A stretch of 64,000 nt of DNA from Nostocales cyanobacterium LEGE 11386 (GTDB taxonomy: Bacteria > Cyanobacteriota > Cyanobacteriia > Cyanobacteriales > Nostocaceae). A program made the position numbers and the translations under genes. The stretch is from the NCBI GenBank assembly GCA_015207155.1, contig JADEXK010000010.1, positions 37,948 through 101,947 on the forward strand, given 5' to 3'. The notes under the pieces were generated by a model. That model was not told the origin of the DNA, did no database searches, and saw only the letters and a list, made by a program, of their open reading frames with translations. Below are positions 1 through 8,972 of this stretch, piece after piece; within the stretch, counting starts at the first letter, position 1; each line of letters opens with the position of its first letter.

Positions 1-1146
1 TTCATCAACTTCTGATGCTGGCGTTAAATCAAAATCTGCCACATCATCCGGGGAAGCAATGACAAACTCAATGGGTAAATCATAAACCTGAGCAAACTTA
101 AAATCCCGGACATCATGAGCAGGTACACCCATGACTGCCCCAGTACCATATTCATACAGTACATAATCGGCAATCCAAATGGGCACTTCTTCCCCTGTAA
201 ACGGGTTGATTACTTTGCCTCCTGTGGGAATACCCCGCTTTGGTTTATCTTCGGCGGTACGTTCTAACTCACTTTGTTGGGAAACTTCTTGAATAAAGGT
301 TTCGACTGCTGTTTTTTGTTCTTTAGTAGTGACACGCTTGGTTAAAGGATGTTCTGGTGCTAGTACTACATAACTAACGCCATAAACTGTATCGGGGCGT
401 GTAGTATAAACGGCGATTTTTTCATCTATCCCCACAATGGGAAATTCTAAATACGCGCCCGTGGATTTACCAATCCAATTAGCCTGCATCAATTTGACGC
501 GCTCCGGCCAACCTGTCAATTTATCCAGGTCATTGAGTAATTCTTCAGCGTAGTCGGTAATCTTTAAAAACCACTGCCGCAACAGCTTACGCTCAACTTT
601 TGCCCCACTACGCCAAGAACGTCCTTCGTTATCAACTTGCTCATTGGCTAGTACAGTTTGGTCAATAGGGTCCCAGTTGACTGCTGCTTCTTTTTGATAA
701 GCTAATCCCGCTTGCCAGAACTGTAAGAAAATCCATTGCGTCCACTTGTAATAATCTGGTGAACAAGTGGCAACTTCACTTTCCCAGTCAATGGATAAAC
801 CCAGACGCTGCAACTGCTGCCGCATTTGGGCAATATTTTGATAAGTCCACTTAGCCGGGGGTACTCCTCGGTCAATGGCGGCGTTTTCTGCTGGCAAGCC
901 AAAGGCATCCCAACCCATTGGGTGCAGTACCCTGTACCCTTGCATTCGCTTGAGGCGGGCAATCACATCGGTAATTGTATAATTACGGACGTGACCCATA
1001 TGTAGGCTGCCCGATGGATAAGGGAACATGGAAAGAGCGTAGAATTTTGGCTGATTGCTATCTTTTGGTGTCTGATCTAAGCCAATTTCTAACCATGTTT
1101 TTTGCCATTTTTCCTCAATTGCTTCTGGGTTATATCGGGAATCCAC
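1..1146 (-). CDS. leuS: Leucyl-tRNA synthetase, N-terminal part (runs off window)
   Basis: This class I aminoacyl-tRNA synthetase charges tRNA-Leu in the cytoplasm. The visible 382 codons are the N-terminal part; the frame stays open to base 1, so the 3' end lies outside the window. Reading leftwards, the protein begins [17 protein letters not shown] and contains [16 protein letters not shown], the HIGH-type ATP-binding signature in its LeuS form, followed by [16 protein letters not shown]. The zinc/editing insertion (CP1) follows, with the conserved stretch [10 protein letters not shown]. The start is taken as GTG at 1146-1144, because the family's usual N-terminus begins right there and no ATG precedes it in frame. 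A GGCT-fold gene is transcribed divergently 85 bp away. The family assignment is secure; only the exact start codon is inferred. Confidence 0.95.
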   Translation of the reverse strand, partial: MDSRYNPEAIEEKWQKTWLEIGLDQTPKDSNQPKFYALSMFPYPSGSLHMGHVRNYTITDVIARLKRMQGYRVLHPMGWDAFGLPAENAAIDRGVPPAKWTYQNIAQMRQQLQRLGLSIDWESEVATCSPDYYKWTQWIFLQFWQAGLAYQKEAAVNWDPIDQTVLANEQVDNEGRSWRSGAKVERKLLRQWFLKITDYAEELLNDLDKLTGWPERVKLMQANWIGKSTGAYLEFPIVGIDEKIAVYTTRPDTVYGVSYVVLAPEHPLTKRVTTKEQKTAVETFIQEVSQQSELERTAEDKPKRGIPTGGKVINPFTGEEVPIWIADYVLYEYGTGAVMGVPAHDVRDFKFAQVYDLPIEFVIASPDDVADFDLTPASEVDE

Positions 1147-1231
1147 CGAAAATGCTCCTACTGGACTGTAATCGTGTCTGCCTCCATATTGTAGATGCTA
1201 GGCACTATAATTAGGTCGGTTAAAAATCGAG

Positions 1232-1654
1232 ATGACTAAATTAAAAGCAAAATTTCCTGGTTTGGTGCGGGTTTTTGTGTACGGTACGCTCAAACCAGGT
1301 GAAGCTAATTATCAAAAATATTGTGCCGGCAAGGTAATGAATGCCAAAAGAGCAGTTGTACTTGGCAGACTCTTTACTTTGCCCATGGGTTACCCAGCAA
1401 TGACACCTGGGGAAGGCTCTGTTCACGGATATTTACTTTCCTTTGCCGACTTAGGCATTTTAGATGCCCTAGACGAACTGGAGGATTACCAGCCTGCTAG
1501 ACAAATGTCAGAAAATCTTTACTATCGTCAGCAGGTGGAAATATCCGATTTACAAGGAATCTCCCTTGGTGATGCTTGGGCTTATTTAATGGCTCCAGAG
1601 CGAGTTGACCAACTACAAGGTTTACCTCTATTAGAGGGCTGGTGGAGCAGATGA
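1232..1654 (+). CDS. Gamma-glutamylcyclotransferase-fold (GGCT/AIG2-like) protein
   Basis: A 140-aa protein of the gamma-glutamylcyclotransferase (AIG2-like) family. Near the N-terminus it has VFVYGTLKPGEANY, the YGTL nucleotide/substrate-loop signature of this fold, and later LDALDELEDY, where the glutamate after the Leu-Asp turn matches the usual catalytic acid. Family members cleave gamma-glutamyl amines or peptides and release 5-oxoproline; the substrate of this one cannot be told. It is soluble, with no signal peptide. It sits divergent from leuS and convergent with the anti-sigma factor gene (7 bp between stops), so it appears to be a single-gene unit. Confidence 0.8.
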   Translation: MTKLKAKFPGLVRVFVYGTLKPGEANYQKYCAGKVMNAKRAVVLGRLFTLPMGYPAMTPGEGSVHGYLLSFADLGILDALDELEDYQPARQMSENLYYRQQVEISDLQGISLGDAWAYLMAPERVDQLQGLPLLEGWWSR

Positions 1655-1661
1655 GTGGCAA

Positions 1662-2276
1662 TTAATTGATGTTCGGTTCGATTTCCCTTAGTAGAGGCTG
1701 ATCCAGCTTAACTGAGTTTTCTGGAGAGGCTATTGCTGCTTTGGGAATTTCAATGACCGGGTTATTTAAGGCCACCATGAGGGGAGACGTTGAAACTACA
1801 GGCATTTTTGTGCCTTGGGTAGGCTCTACTGGTTGCTGCGCCAGTTGTGGTGTTCTGAATTCACCACCTGGTAGCAAGCCAGATACAGCACCGATAACAC
1901 AAGCAGCTATGGCGGCTCCTCCAAACGCCCACATGGGACGAGAACGGCGGCGCACACGCTTGAATACTTGCTGGGCTGTTACTTCTGGCGGTTGTTGGGC
2001 TGCTGGGACTGGGCAAGTCCGCAAGCCTTGTCTGAGCTTTAACAGTCTGGTATACAGGCATTGAACTGAGGCATCGTTTGCCAACCATTCTTCTACTTGC
2101 CTGCGTTCGGCGGCTGTGACCTCTCCATCGAGGTAAGCACTTAATAACTCGAAGCGATCGCGCTTCACCATATCCATAGCACCCGTTGATTCATTGGTAT
2201 GCTGGCCCATCCCTGCTGACAAATCTTGAGAATTTTGCACGGGGGAACGGTCATAAAACGGAGAATCAGTAGTCAT
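1662..2276 (-). CDS. Membrane anti-sigma factor partner of SigG
   Basis: A 204-aa protein directly downstream of the ECF sigma factor gene on the same strand (157 bp gap). Residues about 38-100 (RFELLSAYLDGEVTAAERR and the following helices) look like the anti-sigma domain that holds ECF sigma factors, and a single membrane helix follows at about 115-137 (MWAFGGAAIAACVIGAV). The C-terminal 65 residues are low-complexity and probably extracytoplasmic. The H-x3-C-x2-C zinc motif found in many anti-sigma factors is absent, so this is a non-zinc type. The role as the SigG antagonist is inferred from domain order and gene position; in Anabaena a SigG/anti-sigma pair of this kind has been described. 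Confidence 0.75.
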   Translation of the reverse strand: MTTDSPFYDRSPVQNSQDLSAGMGQHTNESTGAMDMVKRDRFELLSAYLDGEVTAAERRQVEEWLANDASVQCLYTRLLKLRQGLRTCPVPAAQQPPEVTAQQVFKRVRRRSRPMWAFGGAAIAACVIGAVSGLLPGGEFRTPQLAQQPVEPTQGTKMPVVSTSPLMVALNNPVIEIPKAAIASPENSVKLDQPLLREIEPNIN

Positions 2277-2433
2277 CTTAGCATTATTACCAATTCATAT
2301 GCGGGTAAACACAGCGAGAAATCCTGATAAATTTACCAATTTTTCTCTTGATGGCGGCAGAACTCTTCACTAACATTACAATTCTTAAACAGTCTTTAAA
2401 TTCTGCCCTGAGGTAAAGGCAAGATTTTGTAAA

Positions 2434-3090
2434 TTAGGCATCTAGATAATTTTGCAACTGAGTTTGCAATCTGGATCTAGCTCTGGCGATTCTAGACTTG
2501 ACTGTTCCCAAGGAAACACCGGTGATTTCGGCAATTTCTTCATATGCCATCCCCTCAATTTCTCTGAGAACAATTGTAGTGCGAAACACCTCTGGTAAAT
2601 CCGCGATCGCCTCCCGCAGCTGCTCGTAAAACTCTCTAGTTGTCAATTCTTCTTCTGGGCCTGGAGTATCTCCAGCAATTTCCCAATCCATCTCGCCGTC
2701 GTCTACTGAGCGGGGAGCATCCAGTGATAAAGGACTGGCAACCCGTTTGCGTTTCCGTAACTCGTCGTAAAACAAGTTGGTAGCAATCCGGCTTAACCAA
2801 CCCCTAAACTTGGCTGGTTCTTGTAATCGGCTAATATTCCGATACACGCGAATCCAAACTTCTTGAGCCAAATCGGCTCTGTCAGGCCAATCTGGAGCTA
2901 GGTGGTACAAGACTCGATCAACTTGAGTCTGATAGCGGCGCAGTAGCTCTGCAAAGGCGGCACGATCCGGGCGCAGTCCTGTTTGACAGCGCAAAATTAA
3001 ATCGTGATTAGAGAGTTTGTCAACTTGCACCGATGCTTCTGGATACCTTGCATCAACCGTTGACCAGGATACAGTAATCGATTGGCTCAT
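2434..3090 (-). CDS. sigG: ECF (group 3) RNA polymerase sigma factor, SigG type
   Basis: A 218-aa extracytoplasmic-function sigma factor. Region 2 is at about residues 40-115 (AFAELLRRYQTQVDRVLY; DLAQEVWIRVYRNI; FRGWLSRIATNLFYDELR, with the family's core-binding and -10 recognition helices). Region 4 is at about 155-212 (LPEVFRTTIVLREIEGMAYEEIAEITGVSLGTVKSRIARAR, a helix-turn-helix for the -35 element). There is no region 1 or 3, as expected for ECF factors. The long N-terminal extension before region 2 is typical of cyanobacterial SigG. A membrane anti-sigma gene lies just downstream, and envelope-synthesis genes follow. SigG is linked with envelope stress in cyanobacteria; the symbol is from recognition of the protein and its partner. 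Confidence 0.88.
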   Translation of the reverse strand: MSQSITVSWSTVDARYPEASVQVDKLSNHDLILRCQTGLRPDRAAFAELLRRYQTQVDRVLYHLAPDWPDRADLAQEVWIRVYRNISRLQEPAKFRGWLSRIATNLFYDELRKRKRVASPLSLDAPRSVDDGEMDWEIAGDTPGPEEELTTREFYEQLREAIADLPEVFRTTIVLREIEGMAYEEIAEITGVSLGTVKSRIARARSRLQTQLQNYLDA

Positions 3091-3739
3091 AGATCGTACT
3101 GAACTTTAAATCATCCCTATCTATTAGACCTGCTAATTGGTACGATGTTCCTGGCGCAGTGACGGATTTATGACTGGTACATTCAAGTATATAAAGTTAG
3201 CGACATTACTAGCTATAGTCACAGTCATTTTTGCCCGCTATTAGTTGCATAGTTGACTTTATAGCCATTATTTATCCCTCAACAAGGCATAGAAATTTTA
3301 CGTATAACTGTGCAACCAAGATTATCTGACCACCTACGATTGACAAAAAGTATTATACATGCTTATAAAAATAAGAGATCTGCTAGAAAAGCATGTATAG
3401 CAGGGGATAGAGGATAGGCTTGAAAGTCTCTTGGCATCAGGGTTTGATGATTAGTTTATGTCCTCAACTACGTGGCAACTGCTAGAACAAGAGGCGCTTT
3501 GCGCCTCTTGTTCTAAAACACCAATCCATCAAACTGAGCAACTGGCTGATTTGCGGTTGCATGAACACAATTTCAGGTCTCTGGCAGACAAAACTCGATG
3601 TTTTAGCCTTGATATGGAGATTTTTAATTGGTTTGGTGTTTTAGAAGTCGCTAGAGTTTTGTAGATGTTTAGCGGACTCTTCAAAGGTAGGGTAGAATTT
3701 CACTGTTGCTAAGATGGGCAGATGTAGCGACTAAAGAGG
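3091..3739. other. Intergenic region without a convincing gene
   Basis: This 650-bp stretch upstream of sigG contains no ORF I trust. It is AT-rich next to sigG and presumably holds the sigG promoter. The only clear structure is the 15-bp perfect hairpin at 3483-3515, listed separately. A short + strand frame (3458-3664) runs straight through that hairpin and resembles no known protein. Confidence 0.5.
3483..3515. repeat. Perfect 15-bp inverted repeat (hairpin)
   Basis: The arms TAGAACAAGAGGCGC (3483-3497) and GCGCCTCTTGTTCTA (3501-3515) are perfectly complementary around a TTT loop. There is no flanking T-run on either side, so it is more likely a dispersed palindrome than a classical terminator. 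Confidence 0.7.
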
Positions 3740-3892
3740 TTATTTTTCCGGTTTTTTTACCAGAATTGTGATTGATGGTTCTGCATTTTGCGGATCATGA
3801 ATACCAGTATTAGTTGAATGAGGTATGCGGACTTGAAGAAACAAATTCAGGGAAAATGTAATTGTGACTGCTAGCAATAGTTTTTCAAACAT
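3740..3892 (-). CDS. Possible small membrane peptide, unknown
   Basis: A possible 50-aa peptide beginning MFEKLLLAVTITFSLNLFLQ, whose first 22 residues form one hydrophobic helix followed by a polar tail ending in KKPEK. A longer in-frame reading upstream to 4105 (121 aa) exists, but its extra part has no recognisable features and would start 7 bp from the divergent transpeptidase gene, so the internal ATG at 3892 is preferred. No good ribosome-binding site is visible and no family is recognised. It may not be a gene. Confidence 0.3.
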   Translation of the reverse strand: MFEKLLLAVTITFSLNLFLQVRIPHSTNTGIHDPQNAEPSITILVKKPEK

Positions 3893-4111
3893 GGTTTTTC
3901 TCACACCCACACCATTAATGATTGATTGCTGCACTTGGAGTGTTCCTGGAAATGAAATTTTTTGCCAAGATGTCCTGATAATTTTAGTTTGCCCAGGAGC
4001 ATCAGCAGAGTTATAAGAGAACAGATAAGTAATTATAAATTCTTGATAATCTTGGATGTACTCATCATCCAAAATTAATCCACTGGATATGTCAGGGATA
4101 AACAATAGGCG

Positions 4112-4864
4112 ATGGCAATGATAAGAAATGAATCTGTAGCGCGCATAGTCATGTTTCTCTGTTTTGGCACAGCCCTCTTATCGCTAGCTGTCCATTGGCG
4201 GATTACGGCAACCCAAGGGCAGTTTGAGCAACCAGCTGCCGCTGCAGGAAAACGCCCTGAGGGGATTTATGGAGTTTTAGGAGAAACCGCTCTTGGCGCG
4301 TCTACACCTGCGAACGAATCCACTCCCCAGAAAGCTGCCCGGAGGACTGCTTTACCAAATTTTTCGGGTATTGTCAGCCAAATTCCAGCTGGGTCTACTG
4401 AATTGTCCCAAAAGATGCGGTCAGTATTTCCTAGACAAGCAGAGAATTCCAAGGCTTTAACTCAACAAAAATTAACTAAGACAGAAGTTGTAGTGAATTT
4501 AAGCGATCGCCGCACCTATGTTTACATGGGAGATGAAGTTATAGCCAGTTACCCCATTGCTGTAGGTAAGAAGGGTTGGGAAACACCTACAGGTTCGTTC
4601 CGCGTGACGCACATGCAACACGATCCGATTTGGCGTCACCCAATTACTGGCAAAGTTTTTCCATCTGGCGCTGATAGTCCTTTAGGAGAGCGATGGATTG
4701 GTTTTTGGTCAGATGGACGCAATGAAATTGGTTTTCACGGCACGCCAGATACCCACTTATTGGGAGCTGCTATCTCTCACGGCTGCTTAAGAATGCGTAA
4801 TGATGATGTACGTTTATTGTACGAGCAGGTAAAAGTTGGCACTCTGGTGACAGTGCGTGATTAA
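4112..4864 (+). CDS. L,D-transpeptidase (YkuD domain), membrane-anchored
   Basis: A 250-aa L,D-transpeptidase that would form 3-3 cross-links in peptidoglycan or attach proteins to it in the periplasm. Residues about 12-30 (IVMFLCFGTALLSLAV) are a signal anchor; about 30-120 is a variable linker; the YkuD domain fills about 122-250. The catalytic motif is clear: HGTPDTHLLG then ISHGCLRMRNDD, with the active-site Cys in SHGC and the conserved Arg after it. The length and architecture are normal for short cyanobacterial members. It is convergent with the ComFB-type gene, with a 20-bp perfect hairpin between the two stops, and it lies in an envelope-related neighbourhood (sigG, M23 peptidase). 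Confidence 0.9.
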   Translation: MAMIRNESVARIVMFLCFGTALLSLAVHWRITATQGQFEQPAAAAGKRPEGIYGVLGETALGASTPANESTPQKAARRTALPNFSGIVSQIPAGSTELSQKMRSVFPRQAENSKALTQQKLTKTEVVVNLSDRRTYVYMGDEVIASYPIAVGKKGWETPTGSFRVTHMQHDPIWRHPITGKVFPSGADSPLGERWIGFWSDGRNEIGFHGTPDTHLLGAAISHGCLRMRNDDVRLLYEQVKVGTLVTVRD

Positions 4865-4869
4865 TTAGT

Positions 4870-4914
4870 AAATAATCAATAGTCAAGATATAAAATCTTG
4901 ACTATTGATTATTT
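4870..4914. terminator. Bidirectional terminator between convergent genes
   Basis: The 20-bp arms at 4870-4889 and 4895-4914 are perfectly complementary around the loop ATAAA (core AATCAATAGTCAAGAT). The structure lies between the stop of the L,D-transpeptidase gene (4864) and that of the ComFB-type gene; the right arm reaches into the latter's TAA (4913-4915). Both ends are A/T-rich, so it can end transcripts from both sides. Confidence 0.8.
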
Positions 4915-5455
4915 AAAATTGAGATTTTTGCTCAAAACTCGGTGCGTAGACTTGGAGTAAGTTACTGACTTGGCGCAGAACTTCATTACCAGTGTTTTTA
5001 GCTAAGACTGGCGTTCTATTGTCGTTGGGTTGGTCGAGGTTACGGCCTATGGACTCGCTAATTTGCTGGGAAATTAATTCTTGCAGTTCTGCCTTCGCTC
5101 GTAGACGCTGATAATTAGCACCTTCTTCTGTGGTGGCATACAAGGGTGGTAGGCGGTTGAGGGCGTAAGCAGCTATATCACCCACATCCAGAGATTTTTC
5201 ACTGGTAGCTTCAATTTCTGCTACTCTAGCGATCGCCTCAGTCAAAACCAATTCTTCCATAACGTTAATGAATTGTTTACGAGGTACCGCCACCACCTCA
5301 CCAGTCAATAGCGCTCCCATCAGTCTATCCAGTGCCATGTACTCTTCAATTGAGAGTTCAGACGCGTTATCACAGATTCGTCCAACTTCTGCTTCCATTA
5401 CTGGTGTGAGATAACCATCCTGGAGAGCTTGATCTACAATTTTTTCAATACTCAT
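4913..5455 (-). CDS. ComFB/CdgR-family cyclic-dinucleotide receptor
   Basis: A 180-aa protein with a ComFB domain: FINVMEELVLTEAIARV followed by DVGDIAAYALNRLPPLYATT are the family's hallmark segments (about residues 75-150). Cyanobacterial members of this family have been reported as receptors for c-di-GMP or c-di-AMP (CdgR in Anabaena sp. PCC 7120, linked with cell size; ComFB in Synechocystis, linked with competence and motility). The N-terminal 60 residues are helical and of unknown use. Start: ATG at 5455 (MSIEKIVDQ) has an AAGAAG purine stretch 9 nt upstream; ATG at 5464 or a longer reading to 5503 are alternatives. No membrane segment. Its neighbours are cell-wall enzymes, which suits a cell-size role. 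Ligand binding is inferred from family, not visible in the sequence. Confidence 0.8.
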   Translation of the reverse strand: MSIEKIVDQALQDGYLTPVMEAEVGRICDNASELSIEEYMALDRLMGALLTGEVVAVPRKQFINVMEELVLTEAIARVAEIEATSEKSLDVGDIAAYALNRLPPLYATTEEGANYQRLRAKAELQELISQQISESIGRNLDQPNDNRTPVLAKNTGNEVLRQVSNLLQVYAPSFEQKSQF

Positions 5456-5575
5456 AACGCTCATCTTCTTTACGCTAGCCAAGCAAGGTAGGGACGGTAT
5501 CAATCCAATTCATTTTGCCTAATTATCGGCAAAAAATATGCAAATCATGCACAGACGTCATCAATTCCGTCTCTA

Positions 5576-6514
5576 TTAATCAACTCCATCAAATCTCCAG
5601 GGTACTGGATCAATAGATTGCCCATTGACATATAAACCCCAGTGTAAATGCGGCCCTGTAGAAGCGCCTGTGGAACCTACTGTGCCAACTAACTGACCAG
5701 CTTTAACGAAATCGCCTTCTTTGACTTTGATGTCTCTAAGGTGTAGTAAAATACTGGTCACTCCTTGACCGTGGTCAATGCCAACTGTGTTTCCGTGAAC
5801 CCGAAACCCGTCGGATACTCTACCAACCAAAGCAACTATGCCAGCAGCTGGGGCAACTACGGAAGAACCCGCAGCACCAGCGTAGTCAATGCCACGATGG
5901 TAGTAATCATTTGCAAATTTACCATTATAGTAGCGACGTACACCATAAATTGTCGTAATCCGCCCGGCATTTGGTTTGAGGAGTGGGCCATTCCAATGCT
6001 TTTGCGGCGTTTGTAACGCTTTAAAAGCTGCTACGCGCTGGAGTTCATGTTCTGTGGCTTTTACTCCGGCTTTTCCTGGTGGCAAATTAATGCGTTGTGT
6101 GGGAAAGGTACGATTACGCACACTTACTGCCAAGTTTCTCACCTGACCATTTCCCGAAACCTTGAGTGTTCTAGTTCCAGCTTTATCCAGTGGTGTTGTA
6201 GGAATTAAAGCTCGATACTGGTTCGGGGCAATTGCAAATGCGGGGTAAGCATTTTCACCAACAGTCACTGTGGGTTTGCTCCCATTTTCGGGATTATCTA
6301 AACTAATCACCACAGACAACGTATCACCTAATTGCGGATTACTCGGAGTTACCTGTACTTGCAAAGCAGCTACTGGCAAAGTCAAGGTGACAATGGGGAC
6401 AGATGCCAAGATACCGATAAACAAGTTTTTTTTATGGCGATTGGGTTTGCAGTCTTTGAACCCAAAAGCGGGCAAATTTTTAGGGAAGTTTTTAGTGTGA
6501 TTCTCAATAGTCAT
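5576..6514 (-). CDS. M23-family (LytM) metallopeptidase, exported
   Basis: A 312-aa peptidoglycan-directed endopeptidase. A 28-residue charged leader precedes a signal sequence (NLFIGILASVPIVTLTL, ending around ALQ). Residues about 50-135 form an Ig-like beta domain, and the M23 domain fills about 185-305. The zinc ligands are intact: H and D in YYHRGIDYAG and the H-x-H in GPHLHWG, with GNTVGIDHG between. It probably trims cross-bridges during growth or division in the periplasm. It lies 60 bp upstream of the ComFB-type gene on the same strand and may be cotranscribed with it, which would tie a cell-size regulator to a wall hydrolase. Confidence 0.9.
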   Translation of the reverse strand: MTIENHTKNFPKNLPAFGFKDCKPNRHKKNLFIGILASVPIVTLTLPVAALQVQVTPSNPQLGDTLSVVISLDNPENGSKPTVTVGENAYPAFAIAPNQYRALIPTTPLDKAGTRTLKVSGNGQVRNLAVSVRNRTFPTQRINLPPGKAGVKATEHELQRVAAFKALQTPQKHWNGPLLKPNAGRITTIYGVRRYYNGKFANDYYHRGIDYAGAAGSSVVAPAAGIVALVGRVSDGFRVHGNTVGIDHGQGVTSILLHLRDIKVKEGDFVKAGQLVGTVGSTGASTGPHLHWGLYVNGQSIDPVPWRFDGVD

Positions 6515-6958
6515 AAAGCTACAAACAATCTCTTACTTCTGTTGACAAACAGACTAGCTTATAAGCGCTGGTGTTTCCTAACCGAAGCAGATTTTTGGGA
6601 ATACAGTATATGATACTCAGCAGTGTCACGAAATGTCCTGGGAACTAAACTATACTCAATGTAATGTATAACGGTAAGATTACCTGTTATTAGCTTAACC
6701 GATACATATAGACGCTCTAAACTTAAGATGAAAAAGGCTAGTTCTATAGCAATTCTCTATGGGTCATGAACAAAAAGGAGAACTGGCTTCTACCTTCAGG
6801 GAATTCACCCTACGGGTATCTACAAGAAATCGGAGGTATAAGCTTGCCATTATTTGCAAATCAAATAGGATTGCTATCAGCACAAAAAAATTCCGAGAGT
6901 CGGAAACCGCATCTGGGAACTTAGGTAAATGTGCAATTATGTGGCTTAACAAAATATT
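6515..6958. other. Intergenic region, no gene recognised
   Basis: This 444-bp AT-rich stretch lies between the M23 peptidase promoter side and the end of the exporter operon. Short frames exist on both strands (about 6759-7013), but none has a ribosome-binding site or resembles a known family. No tRNA or clear hairpin was seen. Confidence 0.4.
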
Positions 6959-7657
6959 TTATATTTTTACTTTGATTGGAGAAGCATTGACTAGCTTGCC
7001 ATCTTCCATATGAACAATACGATCAGCAATATCTAAAATGCGATTGTCATGAGTAACCATGAGAATTGTACAACCTTGTTCTTTGGCAAGTTTTTGCATG
7101 AGGTTGACCACATCTCGACCTGACTGACTGTCAAGGGCAGCAGTAGGTTCATCTGCTAAAACAATTGGGGGATGACTAACCAAAGCGCGAGCGATCGCTA
7201 CTCGTTGTTTTTGTCCTCCCGACAATTTGTCAGGATAATAATGGAGGTGATTGCCTAATCCTACTTGCTCTAGCATCAGCGCCGAGCGGGCTTGCATCTC
7301 TCGTGGCCCAATATGCTTGTGTAGTTCCAAACCCATTCTCACGTTCTGGAGTGCTGTTAAACTACCATGCAGATTGTGTGCTTGGAAAATATAACCGTTA
7401 CGCTGTCGCGCCCGTACCAGTTGTTCGGTACTAGCGCCGCAAAGTTCTCTTTCCAAAACCTGTAAACTACCAGATTGGGGAGAACGCAAAGCACCAACCA
7501 AGGTGAGTAAGGTAGTTTTACCAGAACCAGAGGGGCCGGTCAAAATAATAATTTCGCCAGACTTAATTTCCAGATTGATATTAAATAGAACTTGCTTCCG
7601 CAGTGAACCTTGACCAAAGTAGTGGTCAAGATTATAGATAGAAATTACTGACACCAT
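6959..7657 (-). CDS. DevA-type ABC exporter ATP-binding protein
   Basis: This is the ATPase of a DevBCA/MacB-type exporter, 232 aa from the preferred ATG at 7657 (MVSVISIYNLDHYFGQG). The frame extends 18 codons upstream, but known DevA proteins begin here. Walker A is TGPSGSGKTTLL, the ABC signature LSGGQKQRVAIARAL, Walker B PPIVLADEPTAALD, and the switch His is in MVTHDNRILDIADRI. It is the last gene of a devB-devC-devA operon. In heterocystous cyanobacteria such pumps export envelope glycolipids or other compounds; this copy, controlled by a TetR regulator, may instead be a drug/metabolite or stress exporter. Its substrate is unknown. Confidence 0.9.
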   Translation of the reverse strand: MVSVISIYNLDHYFGQGSLRKQVLFNINLEIKSGEIIILTGPSGSGKTTLLTLVGALRSPQSGSLQVLERELCGASTEQLVRARQRNGYIFQAHNLHGSLTALQNVRMGLELHKHIGPREMQARSALMLEQVGLGNHLHYYPDKLSGGQKQRVAIARALVSHPPIVLADEPTAALDSQSGRDVVNLMQKLAKEQGCTILMVTHDNRILDIADRIVHMEDGKLVNASPIKVKI

Positions 7658-7714
7658 AGCAATTTGAGATTTTATATTTGAGATGGAAAATTGGTAATTC
7701 CCATGCCCCATGTT

Positions 7715-8890
7715 TTAGAACATATCAGCAGGGTCAGCAGAGCGAAGTTTGCGAGTAGCGATCGCCCCGGAAATTGAACACATGATGATGGTTAGTATTA
7801 GCACTTGTAACCCCCGAATCGCCGTCATATACATCGGCAGATTTGTGGCAGTGCGAGTCATTTGATACAGTCCCAAGGATACTACTACTCCCGGAATAAA
7901 ACCCAGTGCAGCTAAAATTAATGCTTCTTCAAATACCACACTTAACAGGTAGTAATTGCGATATCCCAATGCTTTGAAGGTGGCGTATTCTCTCACGTGG
8001 GCATTGACATCAGTGGAGAGAACTTGATAGACAAGAATCACTCCCACTGCAAACCCCATCGATACACCTAGGCTGAAAATAAACCCTATTGGGGAGTTTG
8101 TTCTCCAAAAATCATTCTCAAATTCAATAAATTCGGCGTTAGTCATGACGTTGACATCATCTCGCAGGTAGGCTTGCAAGGCTGTTGCCACATTTTTCGG
8201 GTCATAACCTGGTTTTACCTTAATCAAACCTAGGCTAATACTGCTGGACGGACGATTGGAAAATAGCCGTAAAAAGTTCTGATCGCTGGTCATCAAGCTA
8301 CCATCAGAACCAAATGAAGCGCCGACAGTGAATAAACCACTGATGGTAATTGTGCGTCCTTCGATTTCGGTAGTTAGGTGTTGACCTTGGTCAATTTGGG
8401 CGATCGCCTTTTGGTAATCGCCTCTGGCACTACGGTCGAAAAGGACAGTATCTGGTAGCTTAATAGACTGTAATTGCTGATTCACATCCGGTAAATCAAA
8501 AGCTGGCTTGTCTGGATTGAAGCCGATAACTTGCACCGATGTTTGGCGGCGTGTTTGGGGATTTTTCCAAATGATGTTGTTAACATACATTGCCTCTGCT
8601 GAATCTACCCCTGGGATATCCATGGCCTGATAAAGTCGCCGACGCGAAAACGGTGGCATATTTTGGAGGCTACGGGCTTGAGGACTGGTTAAAACAATGT
8701 CTGCTTGCAAACTGCGATGCAATCTAGTATTGCTGTCGTATAGCGCCGTCTGAAAGCCCATCTGCATAAACATCAAAACATCCGCAAAGGCAATGCCTGA
8801 CAATGCTACCAACAAACGACTTTTTTCATGACTCAGTTGTAGCCATCCTAGAGGTGTTCGCCGCCGCAGTTGTTTGATTAGTCCCATCAT
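7715..8890 (-). CDS. DevC-type ABC exporter permease (FtsX/MacB fold)
   Basis: A 391-aa integral membrane permease. One membrane helix lies at about 25-45 (LLVALSGIAFADVLMFMQMG), then a large periplasmic domain (about 50-270) and three C-terminal helices: about 275-295 (IGFIFSLGVSMGFAVGVILV), about 325-345 and about 360-380. The start MMGLIKQLRRRTPLGWLQLS and the closing LRSADPADMF are typical of DevC. It lies between the membrane-fusion and ATPase genes (about 57 bp before DevA's start), so the three form one operon. An STRR-type heptamer repeat separates it from the devB-like gene. Confidence 0.9.
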   Translation of the reverse strand: MMGLIKQLRRRTPLGWLQLSHEKSRLLVALSGIAFADVLMFMQMGFQTALYDSNTRLHRSLQADIVLTSPQARSLQNMPPFSRRRLYQAMDIPGVDSAEAMYVNNIIWKNPQTRRQTSVQVIGFNPDKPAFDLPDVNQQLQSIKLPDTVLFDRSARGDYQKAIAQIDQGQHLTTEIEGRTITISGLFTVGASFGSDGSLMTSDQNFLRLFSNRPSSSISLGLIKVKPGYDPKNVATALQAYLRDDVNVMTNAEFIEFENDFWRTNSPIGFIFSLGVSMGFAVGVILVYQVLSTDVNAHVREYATFKALGYRNYYLLSVVFEEALILAALGFIPGVVVSLGLYQMTRTATNLPMYMTAIRGLQVLILTIIMCSISGAIATRKLRSADPADMF

Positions 8891-8892
8891 AA

Positions 8893-8937
8893 GAGTGCTG
8901 AGTGCTGAGTGGGGAGTGGGGAGTGCTGAGTGGGGGA
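8893..8937. repeat. STRR heptamer repeat (GAGTGCT/GAGTGGG)
   Basis: Tandem heptamers alternating AGTGCTG and AGTGGGG occupy the devB-devC gap. Such short tandemly repeated sequences are common in Nostocales intergenic DNA. Copies of the same family occur in this window at 23592, 27586 and 61463. Confidence 0.8.
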
Positions 8938-8972
8938 GATGAGGGGGATTTGATGCACTAAGTAATTACGAA

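Noticed and set aside
3458..3664. 68-codon plus-strand ORF upstream of sigG
   Set aside because: It is formed across a perfect hairpin repeat and shows no similarity to known proteins.
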